Assembly: GCA_036653595.1 (NCBI GenBank) | Contig: JAVVTQ010000054.1 | Span: 1-7,918, forward strand | DNA from: JAVVTQ01 sp036653595 | GTDB taxonomy: Bacteria; Bacillota; Clostridia; Oscillospirales; Ruminococcaceae | DNA: 7,918 nt | Direction: 5' to 3' | In this document: in pieces, positions 1-5,805 of the stretch | How the letters are laid out: every line of letters starts with the position of its first letter | How positions within the stretch are numbered: position 1 is the stretch's first letter | The notes under the pieces: generated by a model | Told to the model about the DNA's origin: nothing | The model's database searches: none | The model's input: only the letters and a program-made list of their open reading frames with translations | Position numbers and translations under genes: made by a program

Positions 1-593
1 TGCCGAACAGTCTCGACTTCTTTTTTGGCGTTTTTATAGGTGAGCGCACCGCCGACACCGATATACATGCCGATTTTCACAAGATCAAATGCCATCTCGG
101 GTGAACCGGAAAAACGGTGCACACACCCTTTTGGCTTCAGTTCCTTTAACATACAAAGTGTGTCGCCGTGGGCGTCTCTATCGTGAATTTGGACGGGAAG
201 GCAAAGAGAATTGGCCAGTTCGACTTGTTTTCGGAAGACTTCTTGTTGTCTATCCCTTGAGGGATAGTCGCGGTAATAGTCAAGCCCTATCTCGCCGATA
301 GCACATACCTTTGGCAGCGCCGCCATGGCGGCGATTCTGTCAAGCCAGCCGTCGGAGAGATTTTCTGCCTCTTGCGGGTGAACTCCGACAGCGGCATAAA
401 CAAAGGTATATTCTTTTGCAAGCTCCGCGCTGCGCAAAGAGGAGGCCTCGTCGCTGCCGCAGTTGATTATACCCACAACGCCGTTTTCTCTCTGAACTGA
501 GAGCACCTCGCTCAAATTCGGCGCAAAAACCTCATCGTCATAGTGGGCGTGCGTGTCGAAAATACCGCTGTAAAAAACTCTGTTATCACTCAT
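1..593 (-). CDS. tatD: TatD-family metal-dependent hydrolase (putative DNase), partial: C-terminus beyond window
   Basis: The gene starts at ATG 593 and runs leftwards off the window; 197 residues are visible of a family usually about 255 long. Reading the minus strand gives the TatD hallmarks in order: the metal-binding HxH (DTHAHYD, H15 and H17), VGVHPQEA near 70, GEIGLDYY with E101, the IHDRDA segment with H137, and VHRFSGS with H159, then YIGVGGALTYKNAK. The last metal ligand, an Asp near the C-terminus, lies outside the window. TatD proteins are TIM-barrel hydrolases of the amidohydrolase type, reported as Mg-dependent 3'-5' DNases or as D-aminoacyl-tRNA deacylases; which applies here cannot be told. 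The ATG overlaps the metG stop (ATGA), so translation is probably coupled to metG. In Bacillus the same order (metG, tatD) continues to rnmV and ksgA, which would lie to the left of this window. Family assignment is secure; the exact activity is not. Confidence 0.93.
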   Translation of the reverse strand, partial: MSDNRVFYSGIFDTHAHYDDEVFAPNLSEVLSVQRENGVVGIINCGSDEASSLRSAELAKEYTFVYAAVGVHPQEAENLSDGWLDRIAAMAALPKVCAIGEIGLDYYRDYPSRDRQQEVFRKQVELANSLCLPVQIHDRDAHGDTLCMLKELKPKGCVHRFSGSPEMAFDLVKIGMYIGVGGALTYKNAKKEVETVR

Positions 594-2509
594 CTTATGC
601 GAGAACCCTCCGCGACATCGTCCGAGACAAACAAGACGCTTGCTCTGTCGCCGCATTCACTCGACAAAATCATGCCCTCGCTCAAAATGCCGCGGATTTT
701 TGCCGGCTCGAGGTTTACGACAACAGCCACTTTTTTGCCGATAAGGTCCGCGGGGCTGTACCACTGCGCAATTCCGGAAAGAACCACGCGTTCTCGTTCG
801 CCGTCAAAAAGTGTAAAACGAAGCAGCTTGTCGGCCTTTTCAACTTTCTCGCAGTTGACAACCTTGCAGACGCGCAGCTCGGTTTTCATGAAGTCGTCGT
901 ATTTTATCGCTTCCAAATGCTCAATTTCAGCTTTTGGGGATTGTTTTTTCATGGTGTGCTCTGCCAGCTCGGCCAGCTCTTTTTCCATATCTATGCGCGG
1001 GAACAGAACCTCGGCCCTCACCACGGTGACCGGCTTTGTCATGGCGCCGAATTTGCACGACGCAAGAGTTGCGACGCTGTCGTCCGCGCCGATAGCCGCG
1101 CGAATCTTCGGGCCTGTAGAGGGCATAAAGGGATCGAGCAAAACAGAACAGACGCGCAAGGTTTCACAGAGATTGTAGAGCACAGACGCCAGACGCGCGC
1201 GGCGGCTGTCATCCTTTGCGAGATTCCACGGAAGCGTCTCGTCGATGTACTTGTTGGCGCGCGATATAACCTTGAAAATTTCCGCGAGCGCATTGGGAAG
1301 CAGAAATTTGCCGATACAGGCGTCGACGCTGTCATAAAGCCCGTTGCACATTGCGATAAGATCGTCGTCAAACTCACCGCTCTCGCGCTCTGCGGGAAGT
1401 GTGCCGTCGAAGTACTTTTCCACCATGCTGACAGTGCGGGAGAGCAGATTCCCAAGATCGTTTGCAAGATCCGCGTTTATGCGGGAAATCAGGCTTTCAT
1501 TTGAGAAAACACCGTCGTGGCCAAACGGAATTTCGCGCATCAGGTAGTAGCGTATGGCGTCTACGCCATAGCGGGCGCACAGCACATTTGGGTCGACGAC
1601 ATTGCCGCAGCTCTTCGACATCTTGCCGCCCTCCATGAGCAGCCAGCCGTGTCCGAATACGGTTTTCGGGAGAGGCAAATCGAGTGCCATGAGCAGCGCC
1701 GGCCAGATTACGGAGTGAAAGCGCACAATTTCCTTTGCCATCAGATGAACGTCTGCCGGCCAATAGGTGTCAAAGTCGCTGTATTTGTCGTTGTCATAGC
1801 CGAGTGCCGTTATATAGTTGGACAGCGCGTCCACCCATACATAGACAATGTGCCCCGGGTCGAAGTCTACAGGGATTCCCCATGTAAAGGAGGTGCGCGA
1901 AACACACAGATCCTCAAGACCCTGATTGATGAAGCTTTTCATCTCATTTAGGCGTGACTGGGGCTGCAAGAATTCCGGATTTTTTTCGTACAGCTCGAGC
2001 AACCTGTCGGAATAATTGGACAGACGAAAGAAGTAGGCCTCCTCCTTTGCCTCGCAGACTGCGCGCCCGCAGTCCGGGCACTTGCCGTCCACCAGCTGGT
2101 TCTCCGTCCAAAAGCTCTCGCAGGGCTTGCAATACATACCCTTATACTCGCCTTTATATATGTCGCCCTTGTCGTACAGCGTTTTAAATATCTTTTGAAC
2201 CGCGGCCTCATGATAGTCGTCCGTGGTGCGGATGAATCGGTCATAGGAGATATTCATCGTTTTCCACAGCTCTTTAATGCCAAAGACAATTTTGTCCACA
2301 TATTCTTTTGGCGAGACGCCGGCATCCTTTGCCTTGTCCTCAATTTTTTGGCCGTGCTCGTCCGTGCCGGTGAGGAACATGACATCGAAGCCCTGCATCC
2401 GCTTATATCTTGCTATTGTGTCTGCGGCAACGGTTGTATACCCGTGCCCGATGTGCAGATTGTCGGACGGGTAATAGATGGGTGTGGTTATATAGAATTT
2501 TTCCGCCAT
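590..2509 (-). CDS. metG: Methionyl-tRNA synthetase with C-terminal tRNA-binding domain
   Basis: This cytoplasmic enzyme charges tRNA(Met) with methionine using ATP. The 639-residue product shows the class I signatures: TPIYYPSDNLHIGH (HIGH at 19-22), a FLTGTDEHG segment at 45-53, and KMSKS at 296-300. A zinc knuckle sits in the connective-peptide region, CKPC (C127, C130) and CPDC (C144, C147). YVWVDALSNY at 223-232 is part of the amino-acid pocket. The last 100 or so residues (from KYDDFMKTELRV to the end) form the Trbp111/EMAP-like tRNA-binding domain, so this is the long bacterial form. The reading frame stays open upstream to an ATG at 2677, but the family N-terminus starts just before FYITTPIYYP. 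An AAAGGA ribosome site precedes the ATG at 2509, so I chose that start. The stop TGA overlaps the start of tatD. A long leader with competing hairpins precedes the gene; no T-box (AGGGTGGNACCGCG) motif is visible. Confidence 0.98.
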   Translation of the reverse strand: MAEKFYITTPIYYPSDNLHIGHGYTTVAADTIARYKRMQGFDVMFLTGTDEHGQKIEDKAKDAGVSPKEYVDKIVFGIKELWKTMNISYDRFIRTTDDYHEAAVQKIFKTLYDKGDIYKGEYKGMYCKPCESFWTENQLVDGKCPDCGRAVCEAKEEAYFFRLSNYSDRLLELYEKNPEFLQPQSRLNEMKSFINQGLEDLCVSRTSFTWGIPVDFDPGHIVYVWVDALSNYITALGYDNDKYSDFDTYWPADVHLMAKEIVRFHSVIWPALLMALDLPLPKTVFGHGWLLMEGGKMSKSCGNVVDPNVLCARYGVDAIRYYLMREIPFGHDGVFSNESLISRINADLANDLGNLLSRTVSMVEKYFDGTLPAERESGEFDDDLIAMCNGLYDSVDACIGKFLLPNALAEIFKVISRANKYIDETLPWNLAKDDSRRARLASVLYNLCETLRVCSVLLDPFMPSTGPKIRAAIGADDSVATLASCKFGAMTKPVTVVRAEVLFPRIDMEKELAELAEHTMKKQSPKAEIEHLEAIKYDDFMKTELRVCKVVNCEKVEKADKLLRFTLFDGERERVVLSGIAQWYSPADLIGKKVAVVVNLEPAKIRGILSEGMILSSECGDRASVLFVSDDVAEGSRIR

Positions 2510-2518
2510 TTCAACAAG

Positions 2519-2524
2519 TCCTTT
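2519..2524 (-). promoter_or_regulatory. metG ribosome binding site
   Basis: On the minus strand AAAGGA lies nine bases before the ATG at 2509. It decides between this start and the 56-codon in-frame extension back to 2677, which has no Shine-Dalgarno sequence. The site can pair with CCTTTTG (2575-2569) in the leader, which is a possible way of hiding it. Confidence 0.75.
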
Positions 2525-2541
2525 CGACAGTGCGTTTCCGG

Positions 2542-2630
2542 ATAAGCACAGCGTATAGGAGGTCGCCGCAAAAGGCGAGATTACCCTTGATGTGTGCTTA
2601 TGGTATCTTTTTAACAATAATACCATAAGC
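2542..2630 (-). promoter_or_regulatory. metG leader with mutually exclusive stem-loops
   Basis: In metG transcript order, arm A (2630-2620, GCTTATGGTAT) is perfectly complementary over 11 bases to arm B (2606-2596, ATACCATAAGC), with a 13-base loop. Arm B extended (2601-2593, ATAAGCACA) is also perfectly complementary over 9 bases to arm C (2550-2542, TGTGCTTAT). A and C both carry GCTTAT, so A:B and B:C cannot form together. Between B and C a small hairpin (TCGCC 2578-2574 with GGCGA 2567-2563) is possible. Neither structure is followed by a U-tract, so any effect is more likely on translation initiation than on termination. The pairings are read directly; a regulatory role is inference. Confidence 0.5.
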
Positions 2631-2666
2631 GGAGGTGTTCGTACAGTCTCAAAAACGGTGTACTGC

Positions 2667-2700
2667 CACAAAATCATAGCGCAAAAACATCAATTTTGTG
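2667..2700. repeat. Inverted repeat in the metG/gph divergent region
   Basis: CACAAAAT (2667-2674) and ATTTTGTG (2693-2700) are perfect inverted copies separated by 18 bases. They lie immediately next to AT-rich -10-like sequence on both strands (TATTAT on plus at 2702-2707; TATAAT on minus at 2708-2703). This could be an operator for either divergent gene or a hairpin at the 5' end of the metG transcript. No known operator family was recognised. Confidence 0.4.
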
Positions 2701-2702
2701 AT

Positions 2703-2708
2703 ATTATA
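2703..2708 (-). promoter_or_regulatory. Candidate metG -10 element
   Basis: The minus strand reads TATAAT here, a perfect -10 hexamer. No good -35 is visible at 16-18 bases spacing; the closest T-rich hexamer, TTGTTT (2728-2723), is only 14 bases upstream. Transcription from it would start near 2696 and give a leader of roughly 185 bases before the metG ATG, containing the hairpins described separately. Confidence 0.4.
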
Positions 2709-2785
2709 AAGAACATGCGATTAAACAAGCTGCCTCAAAGCGGCAGGCAGCCCAAAATTGAGCAAAGCAACGAAAGGGAAACAAT

Positions 2786-3442
2786 ATGCATAAACTATGT
2801 GTATTTGACATTGACGGCACACTCATTGATTCAATAGCCGATATAGGAAACGGCGTCAACGCGATACTCGAGAAATTTAAGCTGCCTACACATACTGTCG
2901 GCGATTACAGAAAAATTATCGGGAACGGCGCACGCTGGCTTTGCGAGCACGCGCTGCCGGCGGACAGGGGAGATTTGCTCGATGAGTTTTTCAAAGAGTA
3001 TACGCCATACTATGAGGAGCACTGCTGCTGTCTCAGCGAACCGTATGACGGCATGATGCAAACATTGGATATACTTCGCGGCGAGGGCGTGGAGCTGGCG
3101 GTCATCTCCAACAAGCCGCACCCAAACGCCGTGCGCGTCATCGCTCACTATTTTCCCGAGACGGAGTTTGCCTTTGTCGAGGGCATGAGCGAACGGTATC
3201 CCCGCAAGCCGGACCCGACACTTCTCACAGAGTGCATGAAGAAGCACGGCTACCGCCCCGAGGAGACATATTACGTTGGCGATTCCGAAATCGACATCGC
3301 CTTTGCAAAAGCGGCCGAAGCGCACACCGTCGCCGCGTCATGGGGCTACAGGGACAGAAAGGTTTTGCAGGACAGCGGCGCAGAATTCATAGTAGACAGC
3401 CCGCTCGATATAGTTAAGGCCGTTTTGGGCCATATAGCCTAA
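2786..3442 (+). CDS. gph: HAD-superfamily hydrolase, phosphoglycolate phosphatase-like
   Basis: A cytoplasmic phosphatase of 218 residues, the normal size for the Gph/PGPase branch of the HAD superfamily, which dephosphorylates 2-phosphoglycolate or related small phosphate esters. All four HAD motifs are present: FDIDGTLIDS with nucleophile D8 and acid/base D10, AVISNK at 105-110, the lysine in RKPDPT (K141), and YVGDSEID with D166 and D170 at 163-170. The segment between motifs I and II is an alpha-helical C1 cap, as in Gph and beta-phosphoglucomutase relatives. The ATG at 2786 has AAAGGG seven bases upstream. The gene is divergent from metG across about 275 bases and ends 61 bases before a strong hairpin terminator, so it is probably monocistronic. 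Substrate cannot be deduced from sequence; pyrophosphatase (PpaX-like) activity is a possible alternative. Confidence 0.88.
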   Translation: MHKLCVFDIDGTLIDSIADIGNGVNAILEKFKLPTHTVGDYRKIIGNGARWLCEHALPADRGDLLDEFFKEYTPYYEEHCCCLSEPYDGMMQTLDILRGEGVELAVISNKPHPNAVRVIAHYFPETEFAFVEGMSERYPRKPDPTLLTECMKKHGYRPEETYYVGDSEIDIAFAKAAEAHTVAASWGYRDRKVLQDSGAEFIVDSPLDIVKAVLGHIA

Positions 3443-3503
3443 AAAAATCCGCGGCAGCGAGGCGGAGGTATTTTTGCAAGGTGCATATAAGAAACAGAGT
3501 CTG

Positions 3504-3541
3504 AAAAGGGGACGTCGCTCAACAGAGCGATGTCCCCTTTT
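3504..3541. terminator. Bidirectional rho-independent terminator between convergent genes
   Basis: A near-perfect hairpin: arm 3504-3520 (AAAAGGGGACGTCGCTC) pairs with 3525-3541, giving 17 pairs around an AACA tetraloop. The only non-Watson-Crick pair is G3514 with T3531, a G-U wobble in the plus transcript and an A-C mismatch in the minus one, so it suits the plus-strand phosphatase gene slightly better. The A-run on one side and the T-run on the other let it act both ways, ending gph from the left and the DUF4097 unit from the right. Confidence 0.85.
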
Positions 3542-3673
3542 CATGTATTTATGTGCAGGCTGTCATACTGCAATGTCCCCTTACAGGATGCAAAAAATGC
3601 GAATTCGCCTGCTCTGTGTTTATTATAAAAAACCTGAATATATCAGCCGGGAGCGCATGCGTGAAAAGCAGTG

Positions 3674-4543
3674 CTATTTGACAGTTATATCGATAGAGCC
3701 GGTTCCCGCGCTGACATTTAGCCTTGTGGCGGCGGCGCTGTTTCCCCAAAGCTTTTTGCCCGAGCCGACTAGCAGCGAGCCATTTACGGCAATCCTGCCG
3801 ACACCCTGCTCACATACGATATAATAGTCGTCCGAGGTTCCGTCCAGCATAAGCTTTACCACTCCGACACCGCTCTCGATATTGCATGGGCCAAAGAGAA
3901 GCCCCGAGTAGTTGACGCTGCCGGTGTCGCTGCTCAAAAGCAGGTTGCCAAACGAACAACCGACAAAGCGCAGACTGCCCGTGTCGCTGCTGATCACCGC
4001 CTTGCCCGAGCTGATATTTGTGGCGGCTATCGAGCCGGTGCCGCAGCGCAGGGTCAAATCCCCCACGTCAAGCCCCGACATGGTTATTTCACCGAGATCC
4101 GAGTCGATTGTCAGCTTTTCGAGCAGCTCGTCATTTATATAAAGCTTTATTTTTCGATTATTGTAGAGTGTATCTTTTAATGTTTGTCCTATGTCCTGCA
4201 AGTCAAAGATAGTGGAAAGCCCTATCTCATTGTCACGGATTTTGAGCGCGCCGTCCGCAAAAGAGATTTCAAGGGCATCGGGTGAAAAATTTTCGGCCTC
4301 AAGGCGTGTTTCATCACCGGGAATCAGCTCTATTTTTGCAATTGTGGAGGTGAGGGTGATTTCTCTGACATCGCCGTCGAATTCACGTGTTATAATCTCC
4401 GTTTTAAACTCTATCGCGGCGATGATTTTTGAAAAGTCAAAGCGCCCTATCGTGAAAGCAAGCAGCAGCAAAATGACGCCGAGCACGACAAAGGTCAGCC
4501 CAATGACGACAAAAGCAAGGAGAGAGGATCTTTTTTTGTTCAT
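3674..4543 (-). CDS. DUF4097 (putative adhesin-like) membrane-anchored beta-repeat protein
   Basis: The 289-residue product begins MNKKRSSLLAFVVIGL and has one hydrophobic segment at about 8-31, so it is likely anchored in the membrane with the rest outside. The remainder is rich in short beta strands with a recurring GTGS/DTGS/DTGS/GVGV motif about every 20 residues, as expected for the right-handed beta-helix-like DUF4097 family. The repeats run through LTLRCGTGSI, AVISSDTGSL, LLLSSDTGSV and IESGVGVV, and a final SAGTGSIDITVK closes the protein. Its function is not established; in other Firmicutes this family follows a DUF1700/HAAS gene. The frame is open 25 codons further upstream, but the ATG at 4543 overlaps the stop of the HAAS gene (ATGA), which marks translational coupling and is the better start. 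The downstream hairpin at 3504-3541 probably ends the transcript. Confidence 0.85.
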   Translation of the reverse strand: MNKKRSSLLAFVVIGLTFVVLGVILLLLAFTIGRFDFSKIIAAIEFKTEIITREFDGDVREITLTSTIAKIELIPGDETRLEAENFSPDALEISFADGALKIRDNEIGLSTIFDLQDIGQTLKDTLYNNRKIKLYINDELLEKLTIDSDLGEITMSGLDVGDLTLRCGTGSIAATNISSGKAVISSDTGSLRFVGCSFGNLLLSSDTGSVNYSGLLFGPCNIESGVGVVKLMLDGTSDDYYIVCEQGVGRIAVNGSLLVGSGKKLWGNSAAATRLNVSAGTGSIDITVK

Positions 4544-5253
4544 CGGCTCACCGTCCCTTTCAGCTTCACAAAAAGCCAAGAGATGGCTCTTCCCGTGGTG
4601 CGCGCGCTCCAAACGCAAAAGGTGACAAAAAGAGGCACAAAAACAAGACCTACGCCAAACAGCAAAAAAGCGGTGCCGAGCGTTGCGAGCGCAGAGCCTT
4701 CAATTGTCGCAAAGAAAGGAGAGCCATAAATTATGGTGAAAATGCTGACAGCAAACAGGGCAACCACAGCAAAGAAAAGCGCGATTATAAGCGCAACGCC
4801 GATGCAGGCTAGCGCCAGTATCAGCACAAGCGCCGCCAAGGCAAGCGGCAGCGCCACCGGCAGTGCCATGATGCCCAAAATGACGCTCCACACGGCAAAA
4901 AAATATTTTTTCCCGGTGCTTTGTGGCTTTGATGCAGAATAAGCAGAGCCTTCGGGCGAATAGTCGCCCGCGTAGGGGGAGTATTCGGGTATGTGGCCGA
5001 CACCGTCGGCGCCGAGGTCCGCGTCGCTTGCGTCAAGCTTTGAAAAGATGGGGATATTGAGCGCTTGTGAGGAATATTCGGCCATGATTTGCGCCGCAAG
5101 CCTTGTGGGATTTCCAAGCCGCGCGATTGTCTCCTCGCTGCTCTTTTCTCCTGCAAATTGCTCGGCGCAGCGCCCAAGAGAGGCGGCGCGCTCAGCCTCG
5201 GGAAGCCGAGTGAGGTTTTTTTCTAGTTCTTCGAGATATTCGTCCTTTGTCAA
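4540..5253 (-). CDS. HAAS/DUF1700 domain membrane protein
   Basis: The first 62 residues (MTKDEYLEELEKNLTRLPEAERA start; ETIARLGNPTRLAAQIMAEY at 41-60) match the pattern of the HAAS/DUF1700 helical domain: a short amphipathic N-terminal helix and the RLGNP motif. A polar linker rich in Ser, Tyr and Pro (about 72-114) follows, then a very hydrophobic C-terminal half with about four to five likely membrane spans (about 117-148, 150-176, 186-215). In Firmicutes such proteins usually lie between a PadR-type regulator and a DUF4097 protein and are thought to take part in sensing or membrane signalling; the exact role is unknown. The start is TTG at 5253, supported by GGAGGTG six bases upstream and by the family N-terminus. 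The stop overlaps the DUF4097 start. A consensus promoter lies about 100 bases upstream. No PadR gene is adjacent in this window. Confidence 0.82.
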   Translation of the reverse strand: MTKDEYLEELEKNLTRLPEAERAASLGRCAEQFAGEKSSEETIARLGNPTRLAAQIMAEYSSQALNIPIFSKLDASDADLGADGVGHIPEYSPYAGDYSPEGSAYSASKPQSTGKKYFFAVWSVILGIMALPVALPLALAALVLILALACIGVALIIALFFAVVALFAVSIFTIIYGSPFFATIEGSALATLGTAFLLFGVGLVFVPLFVTFCVWSARTTGRAISWLFVKLKGTVSR

Positions 5254-5258
5254 CGCGT

Positions 5259-5265
5259 CACCTCC
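5259..5265 (-). promoter_or_regulatory. Ribosome binding site setting the TTG start of the HAAS gene
   Basis: GGAGGTG on the minus strand ends five bases before the TTG at 5253. It is the strongest Shine-Dalgarno match in this stretch, and no ATG or GTG in frame has comparable support, so the rare TTG start is well supported. Confidence 0.8.
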
Positions 5266-5355
5266 GATGAAAGACTATTTGAATTAAGAGTGCCGCTGAA
5301 GAGCGTCTCGGCGCCCTGCCTGCCGCAGAAATCACAATACAAAATTATACGCGCT

Positions 5356-5384
5356 ATTATATTGCGTTAAGAATACCTTGTCAA
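5356..5384 (-). promoter_or_regulatory. Consensus sigma-A promoter of the HAAS-DUF4097 operon
   Basis: The minus strand reads TTGACA (5384-5379), exactly 17 bases of spacer, then TATAAT (5361-5356). Both hexamers are perfect consensus at optimal spacing. The expected start of transcription is near 5349, giving an untranslated leader of about 95 bases before the TTG at 5253. A second TATAAT lies just downstream at 5349-5344 but has no matching -35. This suggests strong, constitutive transcription unless a repressor binds here. Confidence 0.85.
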
Positions 5385-5671
5385 GAAAGGCGCGTCAATG
5401 CGCGGCGAAATTTGTGCGGTGCCGTGCATTTGGCTGCAATGCACAAAAGCCGAAAGTGAGCTCAGTCTAACCGAAATGACGAGTGACAATGCCGAAGAAA
5501 ACGGACTTTGCGCAAAACCTCATCAGGTACAATGGCCAAATAAAGCGCACTTTCTATTTTTGGACAAAGCCCAGATTTTAATCAAACATGCAAAGAGCAT
5601 CGAGATGGGCGGGTGCGATATTAAAAACGGCGGCTTTTGACTTCCGCAAGCACCCGAATTTGGAGGGAAAC
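5385..5671. other. Gene-poor intergenic stretch with inverted repeats
   Basis: I see no supportable gene between the HAAS promoter and the nagA terminator. An 80-codon plus-strand frame (5398-5640) has only a weak ribosome site and no recognisable domain. Two inverted repeats stand out: GTGCATT (5424-5430) with AATGCAC (5438-5444), loop seven; and CGGGTGC (5610-5616) with GCACCCG (5650-5656), loop 33. Neither has a U-tract. They may be decayed sequence, operator sites, or part of an unrecognised small RNA. Confidence 0.35.
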
Positions 5672-5709
5672 AAAAGGAGGCAGCTTTTAATGAAAGCGCC
5701 CCCTTTTTT
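5672..5709 (-). terminator. Rho-independent terminator downstream of nagA
   Basis: Arm 5672-5687 pairs with 5693-5707 around a five-base loop (5688-5692). In the minus transcript the stem is AAAAGGGGGCGCTTT against AAAGC-T-GCCTCCTTTT, with one bulged base and one G-U pair (5701 with 5678), followed by TTTTGTTT. In the plus transcript the same wobble becomes an A-C mismatch, so the structure favours the minus strand. It lies about 100 bases past the nagA stop. A short plus-strand frame with a good ribosome site overlaps the hairpin but is probably a by-product of it. Confidence 0.65.
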
Positions 5710-5776
5710 ATCGGCTGTCAGCCGTACGGTCTAAATGCGTCAAAAAATCGCTGTTTGTGCGAATGTTTTGTGCATA

Positions 5777-5805
5777 TTGAATTGTAGGGCCGGTGCATGT
5801 ATAAT
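5777..5805 (+). promoter_or_regulatory. Candidate antisense promoter at the 3' end of nagA
   Basis: TTGAAT (5777-5782), a 17-base spacer, and TATAAT (5800-5805) form a good sigma-A promoter reading rightwards into nagA on the opposite strand. The -10 is perfect; the -35 matches four of six. No plus-strand gene follows, so any product would be an antisense or non-coding transcript, or the match may be chance. Confidence 0.3.

Noticed and set aside
917..1504. Long plus-strand open frame opposite metG
   Set aside because: It lies entirely antisense to highly conserved metG codons and has no family resemblance.
2510..2677. In-frame N-terminal extension of metG by 56 codons to an ATG at 2677
   Set aside because: No ribosome site before 2677, the extension does not resemble any MetG N-terminus, and AAAGGA before 2509 fits the family start.
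2510..2785. T-box or SAM (S-box) riboswitch in front of metG
   Set aside because: No AGGGTGGNACCGCG-type antiterminator motif, no U-tract terminator and no recognisable S-box core on the minus strand.
3620..3650. Second minus-strand terminator just after the DUF4097 gene (CTGA/TCAG followed by GTTTTTT)
   Set aside because: The T-run is good but the stem is only four pairs; the strong hairpin at 3504-3541 explains termination better.
5398..5640. 80-codon plus-strand frame between the HAAS operon and nagA
   Set aside because: No recognisable domain, only a weak AAAGG ribosome site, no promoter, and it overlaps inverted repeats; more likely a chance open frame.
5690..5734. 14-codon plus-strand frame with a strong AAGGAGG ribosome site
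   Set aside because: The ribosome-site-like bases and the ATG are part of the terminator hairpin 5672-5709; the similarity to a gene start is best explained by the stem sequence.
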